Assembly: GCA_026005175.1 (NCBI GenBank)
Contig: BPKO01000002.1
Location: 1-25,000, forward strand
Length of the DNA: 25,000 nt
Reading direction: 5' to 3'
Source of the DNA: Candidatus Tectimicrobiota bacterium
GTDB lineage: Bacteria > Tectomicrobia > Entotheonellia > Entotheonellales > Entotheonellaceae
Shown: positions 1 to 7,616 of the stretch, piece after piece
How positions within the stretch are numbered: position 1 is the first letter of the stretch
Layout of the letters: each line of letters opens with the position of its first letter
The notes under the pieces: model-generated
What the model was told of the DNA's origin: nothing
Database searches by the model: none
What the model saw: only the letters and a program-made list of their open reading frames with translations
Program-made: the position numbers and the translations under genes

Positions 1-2986
1 CCGTTTGCCGACCCGGCGGTGGCCGCGCTGGCCCTGGGGGTGGCAGGGGCGCGCCTGCGCCTGGGCGACCTGCAGCTCGCGGCGCTGCCGCTGCCAGGGC
101 AGGCCGCGCCGTTTGACCTCACCCTGCGCCTGGCCCTGCACCAGGAAACCCTGGCCGGGGGGGTGGGAGTACCGCACCGACCTCTTCGAGGCCGCAACCG
201 TCGCCCGCCTGCACCAGCACTGGCACACCCTACTGGCGGCCATCGCGGCGCAGCCAGCGCAGCGCGTCGAGCACCTGCCGCTGCTGCCAGCAGCGGAGCG
301 GCAGCGGCTGCTGCACGCCGCCGTGGGGCCACGGGTGGCGGTGCCGCAGGCGCCGTGCCTGCCCGCACTTATCGCGGCGCAGGCCGCGCGCCGGCCGCAG
401 CACGCCGCGGTGGTCTGCGGGAAGGCGCGGCTCACCTACGCCCAGCTCGAGGGGCGGGCCAATTGCCTGGCGCAGGCGCTGCACCGCCAGGGCGTGGCGC
501 CGGAGGTGCCGGTGGCCCTCTGCCTGCCGCGCACGGCCGAAGCGCTGGTGGGCATCCTGGGCATCCTCAAAGCGGGCGGGGCCTACGTGCCCCTGGATCC
601 GGAAACCCCACCGCCGCGGCTGGCCCTCTTGCTCGAAGAGACGCAGGCGCCGGTGGTGGTGACCTCGGCGGCGCTGGCGCCGCGCTTTGCGCGCCTGCCG
701 GGGCGCTGCCTGGTGGTGCCGGAGGCCGAAGCGGCGGCGGCGCCGCCGGTGCGGCTCGCCCCGCACCACCTGGCCTATATTATTTACACTTCGGGCTCGA
801 CCGGCCGGCCCAAAGGGGTGATGGTCACCCACGGCAACCTGCTTTCCTCCACGCACGCCCGCCTGCTGGCGTACGAGGAGGCGCCGGCGCGCTTCTTGCT
901 CCTCTCGCCGCTTACGTTTGACAGCTCGGTGGCGGGGCTCTTCTGGACCCTCTCCCAGGGCGGCACGCTGGTGCTGCCGCCGTCGGGCACCGAGGGCGAC
1001 CCGGCGGCGCTGGCCGAACTCATCGCGCGCCATCAGGTGACGCACTTGCTGGCGCTGCCCTCGCTGTACCAGGCGCTGCTCGAGCGGGCGCGCCCCGCAG
1101 CGCTGGCCTCCCTGCGCGCGGTGATCGTGGCCGGCGAGGCCTGCCCGGCCGGGCTGGCCGCGCGCCACCACGCGGTGCTGCCCCAGGCGGCGCTGGTGAA
1201 CGAGTACGGCCCTACCGAGGCCACGGTGTGGAGCACCGCCTACCGCGTGCCGCCGCAGGTGGCTGGCACCACCGTGCCCATCGGCCGCCCCATTGCCAAC
1301 ACCGAAGCCTACGTGCTCGACCGCCACTTGCAGCCGGTGCCGGTGGGGGTGGCGGGCGAGCTCTACCTGGGCGGGGAGGGGCTGGCGCGGGGCTACTGGC
1401 AGCGCCCGGGCCTCACCGCGGCGCGCTTTGTCCCCCATCCCTTTGCCACCCGCCCCGGGGCGCGCCTTTACCGCACGGGGGACGTGGTGCGGTGGCGGGC
1501 CGACGGCACCCTGGAGTGGCTGGGGCGCAGCGACCACCAGCTCAAGTGGCGGGGCTACCGCATCGAGCCCGAAGAGATCGAGGCGGTCTTGCAGCAGCAC
1601 CCGGCGGTGCGGCGGGCGGCGGTGGCCTTGGAGCGCTCCCGCGACCGGCTGGTGGCCTGGGTGGTGCCGGCAGGGGCGGTGGAGGAGGCGGCGCTGCGGG
1701 CTTTCTTGCAGCAGCGGCTGCCGGCCTACCTGGTGCCGGCGGCGTTTGTCTTCGTCGATGCCCTGCCGCTCACGGCGCACGGCAAAGTCGACCGCCACGC
1801 CCTGCCGTCCTTGCCGGCGACTTCCTCCGCGGCGGCGGGCACCCCGCTGGTGGCGCCGCGCGATGCCCTGGAGTACCGGCTGCTGCAGATCTGGGAGCAG
1901 GTGCTGGGCGTGCGCCCCCTGGGGGTATGGCACAACTTCTTCGACCTCGGCGGCCATTCGCTGCTGGCCATGCGGCTGCTGGCAGAAATCGAAAAAGCGT
2001 GCGGCCACGCGCTGCCGCTGAGCGCCCTGCTCCAGGCCCCCACCGTGGCGCAGCTGGCAGCGCTCTTGCGGCAAGAGGGGTGGCAGAGCCCCTGGCGCTC
2101 TCTAGTGGCCCTCCAGCCCGGCGGGCGGCATCCGCCCTTTTTCTGCGTCCCCGGCGCCGCGGGCGACGTGCTCTACCTGCGGGCCCTGGCCGAGCTGCTA
2201 GGGCCGGAGCAGCCGTTTTACGGCTTGCAGGCGCAGGGGCTCGACGGCAAGACGCCGTTTCAGACGCGCATCGAGGAGATGGCGGCGCACTACCTGACGG
2301 AGGTGCGGCAGCTGCAGCCAACAGGGCCGTACTTTCTGGGCGGCCACTCGTCAGGCGGCCTGGTGGCTTTCGAGATGGCCTGCCGCTTGCGGCAGCAGGG
2401 AGAAGCGGTGGCGCTGCTGGCCCTGTTTGACACCTTTGCTCCGGGGTACGTGGCGCAGGCTCGGCAGGCGCAGGCGGCGCGCCGCGGTTCGCGCTATGCC
2501 TGGCTGCGTGCGCGGTGGCAGTATCACGTGCAGCAGATGGCCGGCCGCACCGGGCGCGAGCAGCTTGCCTACGTGCGGGCGAGGGTTGCCGGGGTGGCCG
2601 GCAGTGTGATAAAGAGAATCTGGCAGGCTGCTGTGCGAGGCATGAAGCGCCGGCTGTGCCGCTTCTGTCTTGCCCACGGGCGGCCCATCCCGGCGCGGCT
2701 GCGGCACTTCTATGCCTATGAAATGGGTTCGCGGGCGGCAGAAGTGTACCGGCCAGGGATGTACCCCGGCAAGGTCACCGTCTTTTGCAGCACGCCAGCG
2801 GCCGAGCCGCAGCTGGGCTGGGCGGCGTATGCGGCGGGCGGCGTGGAGGTGGTCCCCATTCCGGGAGACCACCGCACCCTATTCAGGCCGCCGCACGTGT
2901 GCGAGGTGGCGCGGCAGCTGCAAGCACGCCTGGCTGCGGCGCGGGGGCACGGCAGCCAGGCGCTTCTGGCAGGGACATCAGGCTAG
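1..2986 (+). CDS. NRPS C-terminal part: C(partial)-A-PCP-TE, 5' truncated, one frameshift
   Basis: This is the terminal module of a non-ribosomal peptide synthetase. It would activate one amino acid, carry it on a phosphopantetheine arm, condense it and release the product. Frame 1 from base 1 encodes the end of a condensation domain. From the G run at 157-163 the reading continues in frame 2, so there is one base too many. Adenylation motifs in order are TSGSTGRPKG (about 785-815), NEYGPTEATVW (about 1199-1231), YRTGD with GRSDHQLKWRGYRIE (about 1470-1570), and the Lys motif GKVDRHAL near 1780. The carrier motif DLGGHSLLA has its Ser codon at 1958-1960. The thioesterase has GHSSGG (Ser codon 2348-2350) and a late GDH His. 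A hand alignment to the GrsA pocket gives roughly D-S-A-A-I-A-E-V-W-K, and I assign no substrate from it. TE is the last domain, so this is the end of the assembly line. The upstream part lies outside the window. Confidence 0.93.
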   Translation, partial: RLPTRRWPRWPWGWQGRACAWATCSSRRCRCQGRPRRLTSPCAWPCTRKPWPGGWEYRTDLFEAATVARLHQHWHTLLAAIAAQPAQRVEHLPLLPAAERQRLLHAAVGPRVAVPQAPCLPALIAAQAARRPQHAAVVCGKARLTYAQLEGRANCLAQALHRQGVAPEVPVALCLPRTAEALVGILGILKAGGAYVPLDPETPPPRLALLLEETQAPVVVTSAALAPRFARLPGRCLVVPEAEAAAAPPVRLAPHHLAYIIYTSGSTGRPKGVMVTHGNLLSSTHARLLAYEEAPARFLLLSPLTFDSSVAGLFWTLSQGGTLVLPPSGTEGDPAALAELIARHQVTHLLALPSLYQALLERARPAALASLRAVIVAGEACPAGLAARHHAVLPQAALVNEYGPTEATVWSTAYRVPPQVAGTTVPIGRPIANTEAYVLDRHLQPVPVGVAGELYLGGEGLARGYWQRPGLTAARFVPHPFATRPGARLYRTGDVVRWRADGTLEWLGRSDHQLKWRGYRIEPEEIEAVLQQHPAVRRAAVALERSRDRLVAWVVPAGAVEEAALRAFLQQRLPAYLVPAAFVFVDALPLTAHGKVDRHALPSLPATSSAAAGTPLVAPRDALEYRLLQIWEQVLGVRPLGVWHNFFDLGGHSLLAMRLLAEIEKACGHALPLSALLQAPTVAQLAALLRQEGWQSPWRSLVALQPGGRHPPFFCVPGAAGDVLYLRALAELLGPEQPFYGLQAQGLDGKTPFQTRIEEMAAHYLTEVRQLQPTGPYFLGGHSSGGLVAFEMACRLRQQGEAVALLALFDTFAPGYVAQARQAQAARRGSRYAWLRARWQYHVQQMAGRTGREQLAYVRARVAGVAGSVIKRIWQAAVRGMKRRLCRFCLAHGRPIPARLRHFYAYEMGSRAAEVYRPGMYPGKVTVFCSTPAAEPQLGWAAYAAGGVEVVPIPGDHRTLFRPPHVCEVARQLQARLAAARGHGSQALLAGTSG

Positions 2987-3580
2987 CGCAGCGTAGAGCC
3001 GGCGCCGCCAGCCATAGCCGGCAATGCCCAGCAGGCCGCTGGCAAGCAGCACCCAGGTGCCCGGCTCAGGCACGACGTGGATGTTCATGGTAAAAGCGCC
3101 GGTGCTTCCTGCGGCATAGATGCCAGAGAGGTCGGCGTGAATGGAATGCGGCCCAAAGGTGACGTAGCTCTCGTCGAAGCCGGGAATGGTAGGCCCTACC
3201 GTCACGCCGATGATATAGATATCCGGCGCGCCGAAGTCCAGGCCGGTAAAATCTAGCGTTACTCCGTTTACGCTGAGAGGTGCGACCAGATTCACCTCGA
3301 TGCTCCAGGCTTCGATGTCGATATATTCTCCCTCCAGGCCCGGCCCGCAGATGTTCTTCGAAGGATCCTCGCAGTCGATTTCCCGGACGCCGGCGGCCAC
3401 GGTCACCGTGTCGGCGAAGGTGCCAAACCCCGGAACCGTCAGGGTAATGTCCACGCTGTCGCCAATCAGCGAGGCGTGGGCCTGCTCGCCACCCAGCCCG
3501 GCGTAGGCCAGCACGCAAGCCAGGCCCAGCGCCGCAGCAGTGAGTGCCCGGCGCCAGAAGGGTGTGGTCCTGTAGCGCAT
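2978..3580 (-). CDS. PEP-CTERM sorting-domain protein
   Basis: This is a 200-residue exported protein. An N-terminal signal peptide (basic start, hydrophobic stretch, about residues 1-37) precedes a beta-rich, low-Cys middle region of unknown function. The C-terminus is a classic PEP-CTERM signal: VPEPGTWVLLASG, a short hydrophobic helix and an Arg cluster (about residues 168-195). In this family the tail is processed by an exosortase in the inner membrane, and the mature protein goes to the surface or the exopolysaccharide matrix. The start is set by an AGGAGA ribosome site 5 bases before the ATG. The 3' end overlaps the convergent NRPS gene by 9 bases. The gene stands alone and has its own sigma-54 promoter about 50 bases upstream. 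No exosortase gene is in the window. PEP-CTERM assignment is certain; the function of the middle region is unknown. Confidence 0.93.
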   Translation of the reverse strand: MRYRTTPFWRRALTAAALGLACVLAYAGLGGEQAHASLIGDSVDITLTVPGFGTFADTVTVAAGVREIDCEDPSKNICGPGLEGEYIDIEAWSIEVNLVAPLSVNGVTLDFTGLDFGAPDIYIIGVTVGPTIPGFDESYVTFGPHSIHADLSGIYAAGSTGAFTMNIHVVPEPGTWVLLASGLLGIAGYGWRRRLYAALA

Positions 3581-3629
3581 TGCGGTCTCCTTCTCCAGAG
3601 GTAAAACCAGGGTCCTGGCTCACTCCGGA

Positions 3630-3644
3630 GCAAGGGGCGTGCCA
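3630..3644 (-). promoter_or_regulatory. sigma-54 promoter of the PEP-CTERM gene
   Basis: Read on the minus strand the bases are TGGCAC-GCCCC-TTGC, an exact match to the -24/-12 consensus with GG and GC separated by 10 bases. The start of transcription would lie near 3618, giving a leader of about 38 bases to the ATG at 3580. The core GGCACGCCC(C/T)TTGCTC is almost identical to the second sigma-54 promoter at 9180-9194, so the two may share control. PEP-CTERM genes in other bacteria are known to be driven by RpoN with an NtrC-type activator (PrsR). Confidence 0.85.
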
Positions 3645-3753
3645 GGGCGGCATGGCCGGGTAAAAAAGCCACCCCGAGGGCAGCACGCGCAGCCATGACG
3701 CCCGCTGAGACACCCGGTCGCATGCATCACATCGACCCCATGACCGGCCGTTG

Positions 3754-3771
3754 CGTCTTGCAGCTGAGACC
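3754..3771. promoter_or_regulatory. Candidate enhancer site 1, GGTC-N10-GACG
   Basis: On the minus strand this reads GGTCTCAGCTGCAAGACG, an inverted repeat GTCT-N8-AGAC. Its centre is about 119 bases upstream of the -24 element of the PEP-CTERM promoter, a normal distance for a sigma-54 activator. It keeps the GTC-N10-GAC geometry of the GlrR-type sites near 9266 and 9322 but differs in the outer bases. Confidence 0.5.
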
Positions 3772-3784
3772 CCGCAGCCTGGGG

Positions 3785-3802
3785 CGTCTCAACCCTAAGA
3801 CC
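3785..3802. promoter_or_regulatory. Candidate enhancer site 2, GGTC-N10-GACG
   Basis: On the minus strand this reads GGTCTTAGGGTTGAGACG. It matches 13 of 18 positions of the site at 3754-3771 and has the same GTCT-N8-AGAC arms. The two centres are 31 bases apart, close to three helical turns, which suits paired activator binding. The rest of the 289-base gap 3581-3869 holds GC-rich hairpins (arms at 3818-3824 and 3833-3839) and no gene that I can support. Confidence 0.5.
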
Positions 3803-3869
3803 CCTGGCCAGGCCTCGGGGCCGGCTCGGAGACCGGCCCGGGCATCGTCCTTAGTCCTCAGCGCTGGCC

Positions 3870-4600
3870 ATGGAGAAGGCTCGCTTGTCTTCGCTCGCGG
3901 GCCAGCCGCTGCCGCGCCACCTGGCCATCATCATGGACGGCAACGGCCGCTGGGCCCAGCAGCGCCACCTGCCCCGCACCGCCGGCCACTGGGAAGGGGT
4001 AAAGACGGTGGACGCGGTGGTCTCGACGTGCCGCCGCCTGGGAATCCCGGCCCTGACGCTGTTTGCCCTCTCTACCGAGAACCTGGGACGGCCACGGAGC
4101 GAGCTGGCGGTGCTCATGCGCATCTTGCGCCACTACCTGCGGCGAGAAGCCGCGCGCCTGCGCCGCCAGGGCATCCGCCTGCGCACCATCGGCAATCCCC
4201 GCCTCTTGCCCGCCGCGGTGCGCGCCGCCCTGGCCAGCGCCAAAGCCCACACCCGCCGCGGCACGGCGATGGTGCTGACCCTGGGCCCCTGGGCTACGGC
4301 GCCCGCGCCGAAATGGCGCGCGCCGCCCGCCGCCTGGCCCGCCAGGTGGCCCGCGGCCGCCTGGCCCCGGCAGAGATCGATGCCCAGCGCTTTGCCGCCG
4401 CCCTCGATACCGCCGGCTTGCCACCGGTGGACTTGCTCATACGCACCGGCGGCGAGCAGCGCCTGAGCAATTTCCTGCTGTGGCAGAGCAGCGCCGCCGA
4501 GCTCTACTTCACTCCGGTGCTGTGGCCCGATTTTTCCCCCGCGCACTTGCTGCAGGCGCTGCAGGCCTACGCGCAGCGCCGCGGCGCCCGGCCTGCTTAG
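3870..4600 (+). CDS. uppS: Undecaprenyl diphosphate synthase-type cis-prenyltransferase (frameshifted)
   Basis: This protein would condense isopentenyl diphosphate onto an allylic diphosphate in cis, making the lipid carrier for wall and surface polysaccharides. The N-terminal part shows [14 protein letters not shown] with the catalytic Asp, then [14 protein letters not shown]. The C-terminal part shows [18 protein letters not shown], then [12 protein letters not shown]. The two halves lie in different frames: frame 3 up to about 4285 and frame 2 afterwards. Around the break (4281-4293) the bases are CTGGGCCCCTGGG. Removing one G and one C restores [13 protein letters not shown], which is what the family shows there. 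The combined product of about 243 residues has normal length. The ATG at 3870 lacks a clear ribosome site, so the start is the family-consistent Met before the domain. It is either a sequencing error or a recent pseudogene. Confidence 0.85.
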
Positions 4601-4631
4601 TGCCGACACCTGTCTGCCAGGAGACCGCCCC

Positions 4632-5129
4632 ATGCTTTGCCGCGTGCCGACGGCGCCCCAGCCCCTGGAGCCTTACCTCCCCCTGATGGAGGCCGCCCTG
4701 CGGCGCGAGCTGGCGCAGCTTGCCGGCCGCCTGCGCGGGGTCAAAGTGGCCCACCTCAACGCCACCGCCCAGGGCGGCGGCGTGGCCGAGATCCTGCGGG
4801 GCCTGGTGCCGCTGATGCAGGGCCTGGGCCTCGATGCCGCCTGGTACTGCCTGCAAGCCCCGCCCGCGTTCTTCCAGGCAACCAAAGCCCTGCACAACGC
4901 CCTGCAAGGCGCCCCCTGGCCGGATGCCGCCGCGGCCTGGCAGCTCTACAGCGAGGTCAACCAGCAGCTGGCGGCAGCGCTGCCAGCGGGCATCGACTGC
5001 TGGGTGGTGCACGACCCGCAGCAGGTGGGAGACCGAGAAGTGAACGCCTTTCAGCGCGGCTCGGAGGTGGTGGTGCAGAAGTCGCTGCGCGACTACCTGG
5101 CCCTCATCGCCGAGGTGGTGGATGCCTGA
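4632..5129 (+). pseudogene. treT: Internally deleted TreT-like trehalose synthase glycosyltransferase relic
   Basis: The first 130 residues look like the N-terminal half of TreT-type trehalose glycosyltransferring synthases: VAHLNATAQGGGVAEIL, a Trp-Tyr strand, then FFQATKALHNALQG and VVHDPQ. The family is about 400 residues long; this ORF has 165. After HDPQQ (about nt 5020) it jumps to a segment that in full proteins lies far downstream, EVNAFQRGSEVVVQKSLR. At about nt 5090 it jumps again to the usual extreme C-terminus, DYLALIAEVV. The nucleotide-sugar binding domain is therefore missing while the reading frame stays open. AGGAG lies 9 bases before the ATG. The end overlaps the next gene by 8 bases. 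Activity as a glycosyltransferase is very unlikely. It could be a relic kept for coupling, or an assembly collapse. Confidence 0.75.
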
Positions 5130-5547
5130 AGGCCAGGAGAAAGGCCCGGTGCCTGCGCCTCCCACCCCGCCGCGCCGGCCGCGGGCCCTGGTGGTGGACG
5201 ACGATGCGGCGGTGCGCGGCCTGCTGATGACGTTCCTGCGCCAGCAGGGCCTGGACGTGACCCCCGCCCCCGACGGCCCCGCCGGCCTCGCGGCGTTTGC
5301 TGCCGGCGGCTTTGCCCTCGTCTTGCTCGACCTCGACATGCCGGGGATGGACGGCCTGCAGCTGGCCCAGGCCATTCGCCGCCAGGACCCCGCCGTGCCG
5401 ATTGCCTTGCTCAGCGGCCGCCTGCACACCCTGACGCCGCAGCGACTGGCTCAGGCCGGCATCACGCGCGCGTTTGCCAAGCCCTTTGCCCTGCACGAGC
5501 TGGCCGCCTGGCTGCGCGCCCTCGCCTTGGCCCCACCTCCCCCTTGA
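5122..5547 (+). CDS. Single-domain response regulator (receiver only)
   Basis: This 141-residue CheY-like receiver has no output domain. The acidic pocket is VVDDDAAV (residues 24-31), the phosphoacceptor is Asp70 in LLDLDMPGMDG, the switch Ser is S98 in ALLSG, and the conserved Lys is K120 in FAKPF. The first 22 residues are a Pro-rich lead-in. The ATG overlaps the end of the TreT relic by 8 bases, so translation is probably coupled. Such proteins act by binding a partner or relaying phosphate. The soluble hybrid kinase at 7617-8798 is a possible local partner, but this is only inferred from proximity. Confidence 0.87.
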   Translation: MPEGQEKGPVPAPPTPPRRPRALVVDDDAAVRGLLMTFLRQQGLDVTPAPDGPAGLAAFAAGGFALVLLDLDMPGMDGLQLAQAIRRQDPAVPIALLSGRLHTLTPQRLAQAGITRAFAKPFALHELAAWLRALALAPPPP

Positions 5548-5572
5548 CAGCCCGGCAGGCTGCCGCTATGCT
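5544..5572 (+). promoter_or_regulatory. Sigma-70 promoter of the beta-barrel gene
   Basis: TTGACA (5544-5549), a 17-base spacer, then TATGCT (5567-5572). It overlaps the last codons of the receiver gene. Transcription should begin near 5579, just upstream of the GGAGAAGGAG ribosome site at 5600-5609. Confidence 0.75.
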
Positions 5573-5611
5573 GCTCCCCGTGCCGTGCTGGCCCGTGCCG
5601 GAGAAGGAGCC

Positions 5612-6974
5612 CTGACCCTGCCACGCCGCCTCCCTTTCCGCCGCGCTGCCGCTGCGCTGGGCCTTGGCTTGCTGCTGTGGCTGAGTGCCGGCCGCGCCGG
5701 CGGCCAGGTCCTCACCCTGACCCCCTCGCTGGCGGTAAGCGAGGGCTACGACGACAACCTCTTCCAGACCCACCGCGACCGCGAGGCCGATTTCGTCACC
5801 CTGCTGACCCCCGCCCTTGCCCTGCGCTATGCCCCCTCGCCCACCACCTCGCTCGACCTTGACTATCGCACCCGCTTTGCGTTTTTTGCCCGCCACACGG
5901 AGCAAAACCAGGTCTCGCAGCGCGCCGCGCTGCGCCTGGCCACCCCCTTGCTGGCCTTGCTCCGCGTGAACTTAAGCGATACCTTCGAGCTTACCGAAGA
6001 GCCCCTGGAGCGCGAGCTGACCATCGAGGAGGTGACCGGCCTGCGGCCGGTGAGCACGCAGCGCCGGCGGCGGACCCTGCGCAACCGCGCCGACTTGGCC
6101 CTGGACGTGCGCCTGCTGCCGCGCATCGCCCTCAACCCGTTTTTCGAAAGCCTGATCGTCGACGTCGACGTGCCCGACGAGGTGGACGAGGTGCGCTATC
6201 GCCTGGGTGGCGACTTGGGCTACATCACCCACGTGGCCCGCGACAGCCGCCTGAGCGTGGTCTATGACGTCACCCTGCACTTTTTTACCACCAACCCCGG
6301 CGGGGCGGCGCGCTCGGATTTCGCCGTGCACACCCTGGCCGCCCGCTTCCGCCACGCCCTGAGCCCGACGCTGACGAGCGACGTAAGCGTGGGCTACGCC
6401 CGCACCACCTCCGACGATGCGGCGCTCGACGGCGAGAGACAGCCTGGTGGCCAATGTGCGCCTGGTCAAGACGCTGCGCGACGGCCAGCTGGCCCTGGGC
6501 TACCAGCGCCGCCTCACTTCCGGCGGCGGCGAAGGGGAGGCGGTGGTGGCCGACGTGCTCACGCTCAGCGTTTCCGCGCCCCTCACGCCGCTTATTACGG
6601 CGCGCCTGGGGGTTAACGTCTCCTGGTTCGACTTCGACACCGCCACCCTGGGCAGCGGCGGCGACCGCTTCTTCCTGGCCCTGCGCCCCGGGGTGACGTA
6701 CCAGATGCTGCGCTTCTTCAGCCTGGCGGTGGACTACAGCTTCGAAGCCACCGACTTTACCGAGGAGGCGCTCGATCTTGACTTTGCCAACCGCCAGGAC
6801 CACCGCCTCGTGGTCACCTCGCGCCTGGCGCTGCGCAACTGGCTGTTCCTCGAGGTGTCGTACGCTTACACCCAGCGCCGCTTCAACGAGGTCACCGCCT
6901 TCCGCGGCGCCGAGGCCTTTACCCGCCACCAGGTGACCGTTTCCCTCACCACCGCCCCCACCTTGCGCTTTTAG
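5612..6974 (+). CDS. Outer-membrane beta-barrel protein (EPS/PEP-CTERM-locus type), frameshifted
   Basis: The product is about 450 residues. It has a signal peptide (Arg-rich start, hydrophobic core, cleavage near AGG|QVL), then repeated amphipathic strands typical of outer-membrane barrels, and it ends in Phe after an alternating strand. SLAVSEGYDDNLF near the N-terminus resembles barrels found in exopolysaccharide and PEP-CTERM loci. The frame changes from 2 to 3 near 6430-6440, inside GGCGAGAGACAGC. Dropping one base joins ALDGE to DSLVANVRLV. There is no ATG at the start. A strong ribosome site (5600-5609) downstream of the promoter points to CTG 5612, or to an ATG misread as CTG; GTG 5585 is the nearest conventional alternative but would sit at the very 5' end of the message. 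Secretion or porin function is inferred. Confidence 0.75.
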
Positions 6975-7003
6975 CCCGCCCGCGCCTGGCGCCAGGGCCC
7001 GCG

Positions 7004-7519
7004 CTAGAAGAGGGGCTCCACGTCGGCGCTGTCGATGTCCACGGCCACCGCGCGCTGGATGAGGTCGATGCTGACCACCAGGCGGTAGTGCTGCCTTTTG
7101 GCAATCAGGATGCCCTCGGCGCCGGCCAGCACGCCGCGCTTGACGCGCACCCGCATGCCCTCGCGCAAGTAAGGATAGGGGTCGTAGCGCAGCTGCTGCT
7201 CTACCATGGTGCGCACGGCGTCAATCTGCTCCTGGGGAATGGGCACCGGCTGGCCGTTGATGCCCACGAGGCGTACCACGCCGATGGTGGTGAGCACTCG
7301 CAGCTTCTCGCGCAGCGGGAAGTAAGCAAAAAGGTACCCGCTGAAGAGGGGCACCTCGATCAGCTTGATGCGGTCTTTCCAAACGCTGCGCTTGCGCCAC
7401 AAGGGAAGCAGGTGCGTTACCCCTTTGGCCGCCAGCTGGTCACGTACCACTTTCTCGTGCCGCGAGCGGGTATGAATGGCATACCAGTGTGGCTGATCTA
7501 CAACCGCCTCTGCTTCCAC
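7004..7519 (-). CDS. NusG/UpxY-family transcription antiterminator
   Basis: This is a specialised NusG paralogue of about 171 residues. The NGN domain begins with HWYAIHTRSRHEKVV and contains LPLWRKRSVWKDR and VPLFSGYLFAYF, which are characteristic of UpxY/LoaP-like antiterminators. A C-terminal KOW domain follows (REGMRVRVKRGVLAGAEGIL). Such proteins ride on RNA polymerase through long operons, most often for capsule and exopolysaccharide. The reading frame stays open to a TTG at 7552. I prefer GTG 7519 because GAGGGG lies about 8 bases upstream and the domain starts soon after. The gene is convergent with the barrel gene and lies last in the leftward regulatory block. Its target operon is not identifiable from the window, but surface polysaccharide genes are the likely class. 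Confidence 0.88.
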   Translation of the reverse strand: MEAEAVVDQPHWYAIHTRSRHEKVVRDQLAAKGVTHLLPLWRKRSVWKDRIKLIEVPLFSGYLFAYFPLREKLRVLTTIGVVRLVGINGQPVPIPQEQIDAVRTMVEQQLRYDPYPYLREGMRVRVKRGVLAGAEGILIAKRQHYRLVVSIDLIQRAVAVDIDSADVEPLF

Positions 7520-7573
7520 CGGGACTTCCCCTCTTTCCTCCCAGGGACCCAAACGCTGCCATGTGGATATTAC

Positions 7574-7603
7574 ACACTATCAGACTCGGGCCGCGGCACG
7601 CAA
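7574..7603 (-). promoter_or_regulatory. Possible sigma-70 promoter of the NusG-like gene
   Basis: On the minus strand: TTGCGT, an 18-base spacer, then TAGTGT, in the short gap between the hybrid kinase stop and the NusG-like gene. The region just after it is AT-rich for this genome (TGTGTAATAT). The match is moderate, and read-through from the kinase gene is also possible. Confidence 0.4.
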
Positions 7604-7616
7604 TGGCCAAGGCGGG

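Noticed and set aside
230-2074. 614-codon open frame antisense to the NRPS
   Set aside because: It is Arg/Gln/His-rich with no recognisable domain, as expected from an antisense frame of a GC-rich gene that is clearly coding on the other strand.
3650-3830. Possible cyclic di-GMP-I (GEMM) riboswitch upstream of the PEP-CTERM gene
   Set aside because: GACGCAA and hairpins occur on the minus strand, but the GGGCAAA segment and the conserved closing region of the aptamer are missing. The region would also lie upstream of the sigma-54 promoter, so it would not be transcribed into the leader.
6985-6996. CCTGGCGCCAGG palindrome between the convergent barrel and NusG-like genes
   Set aside because: It could be a bidirectional terminator, but the stem is short and there is no T run on either strand.
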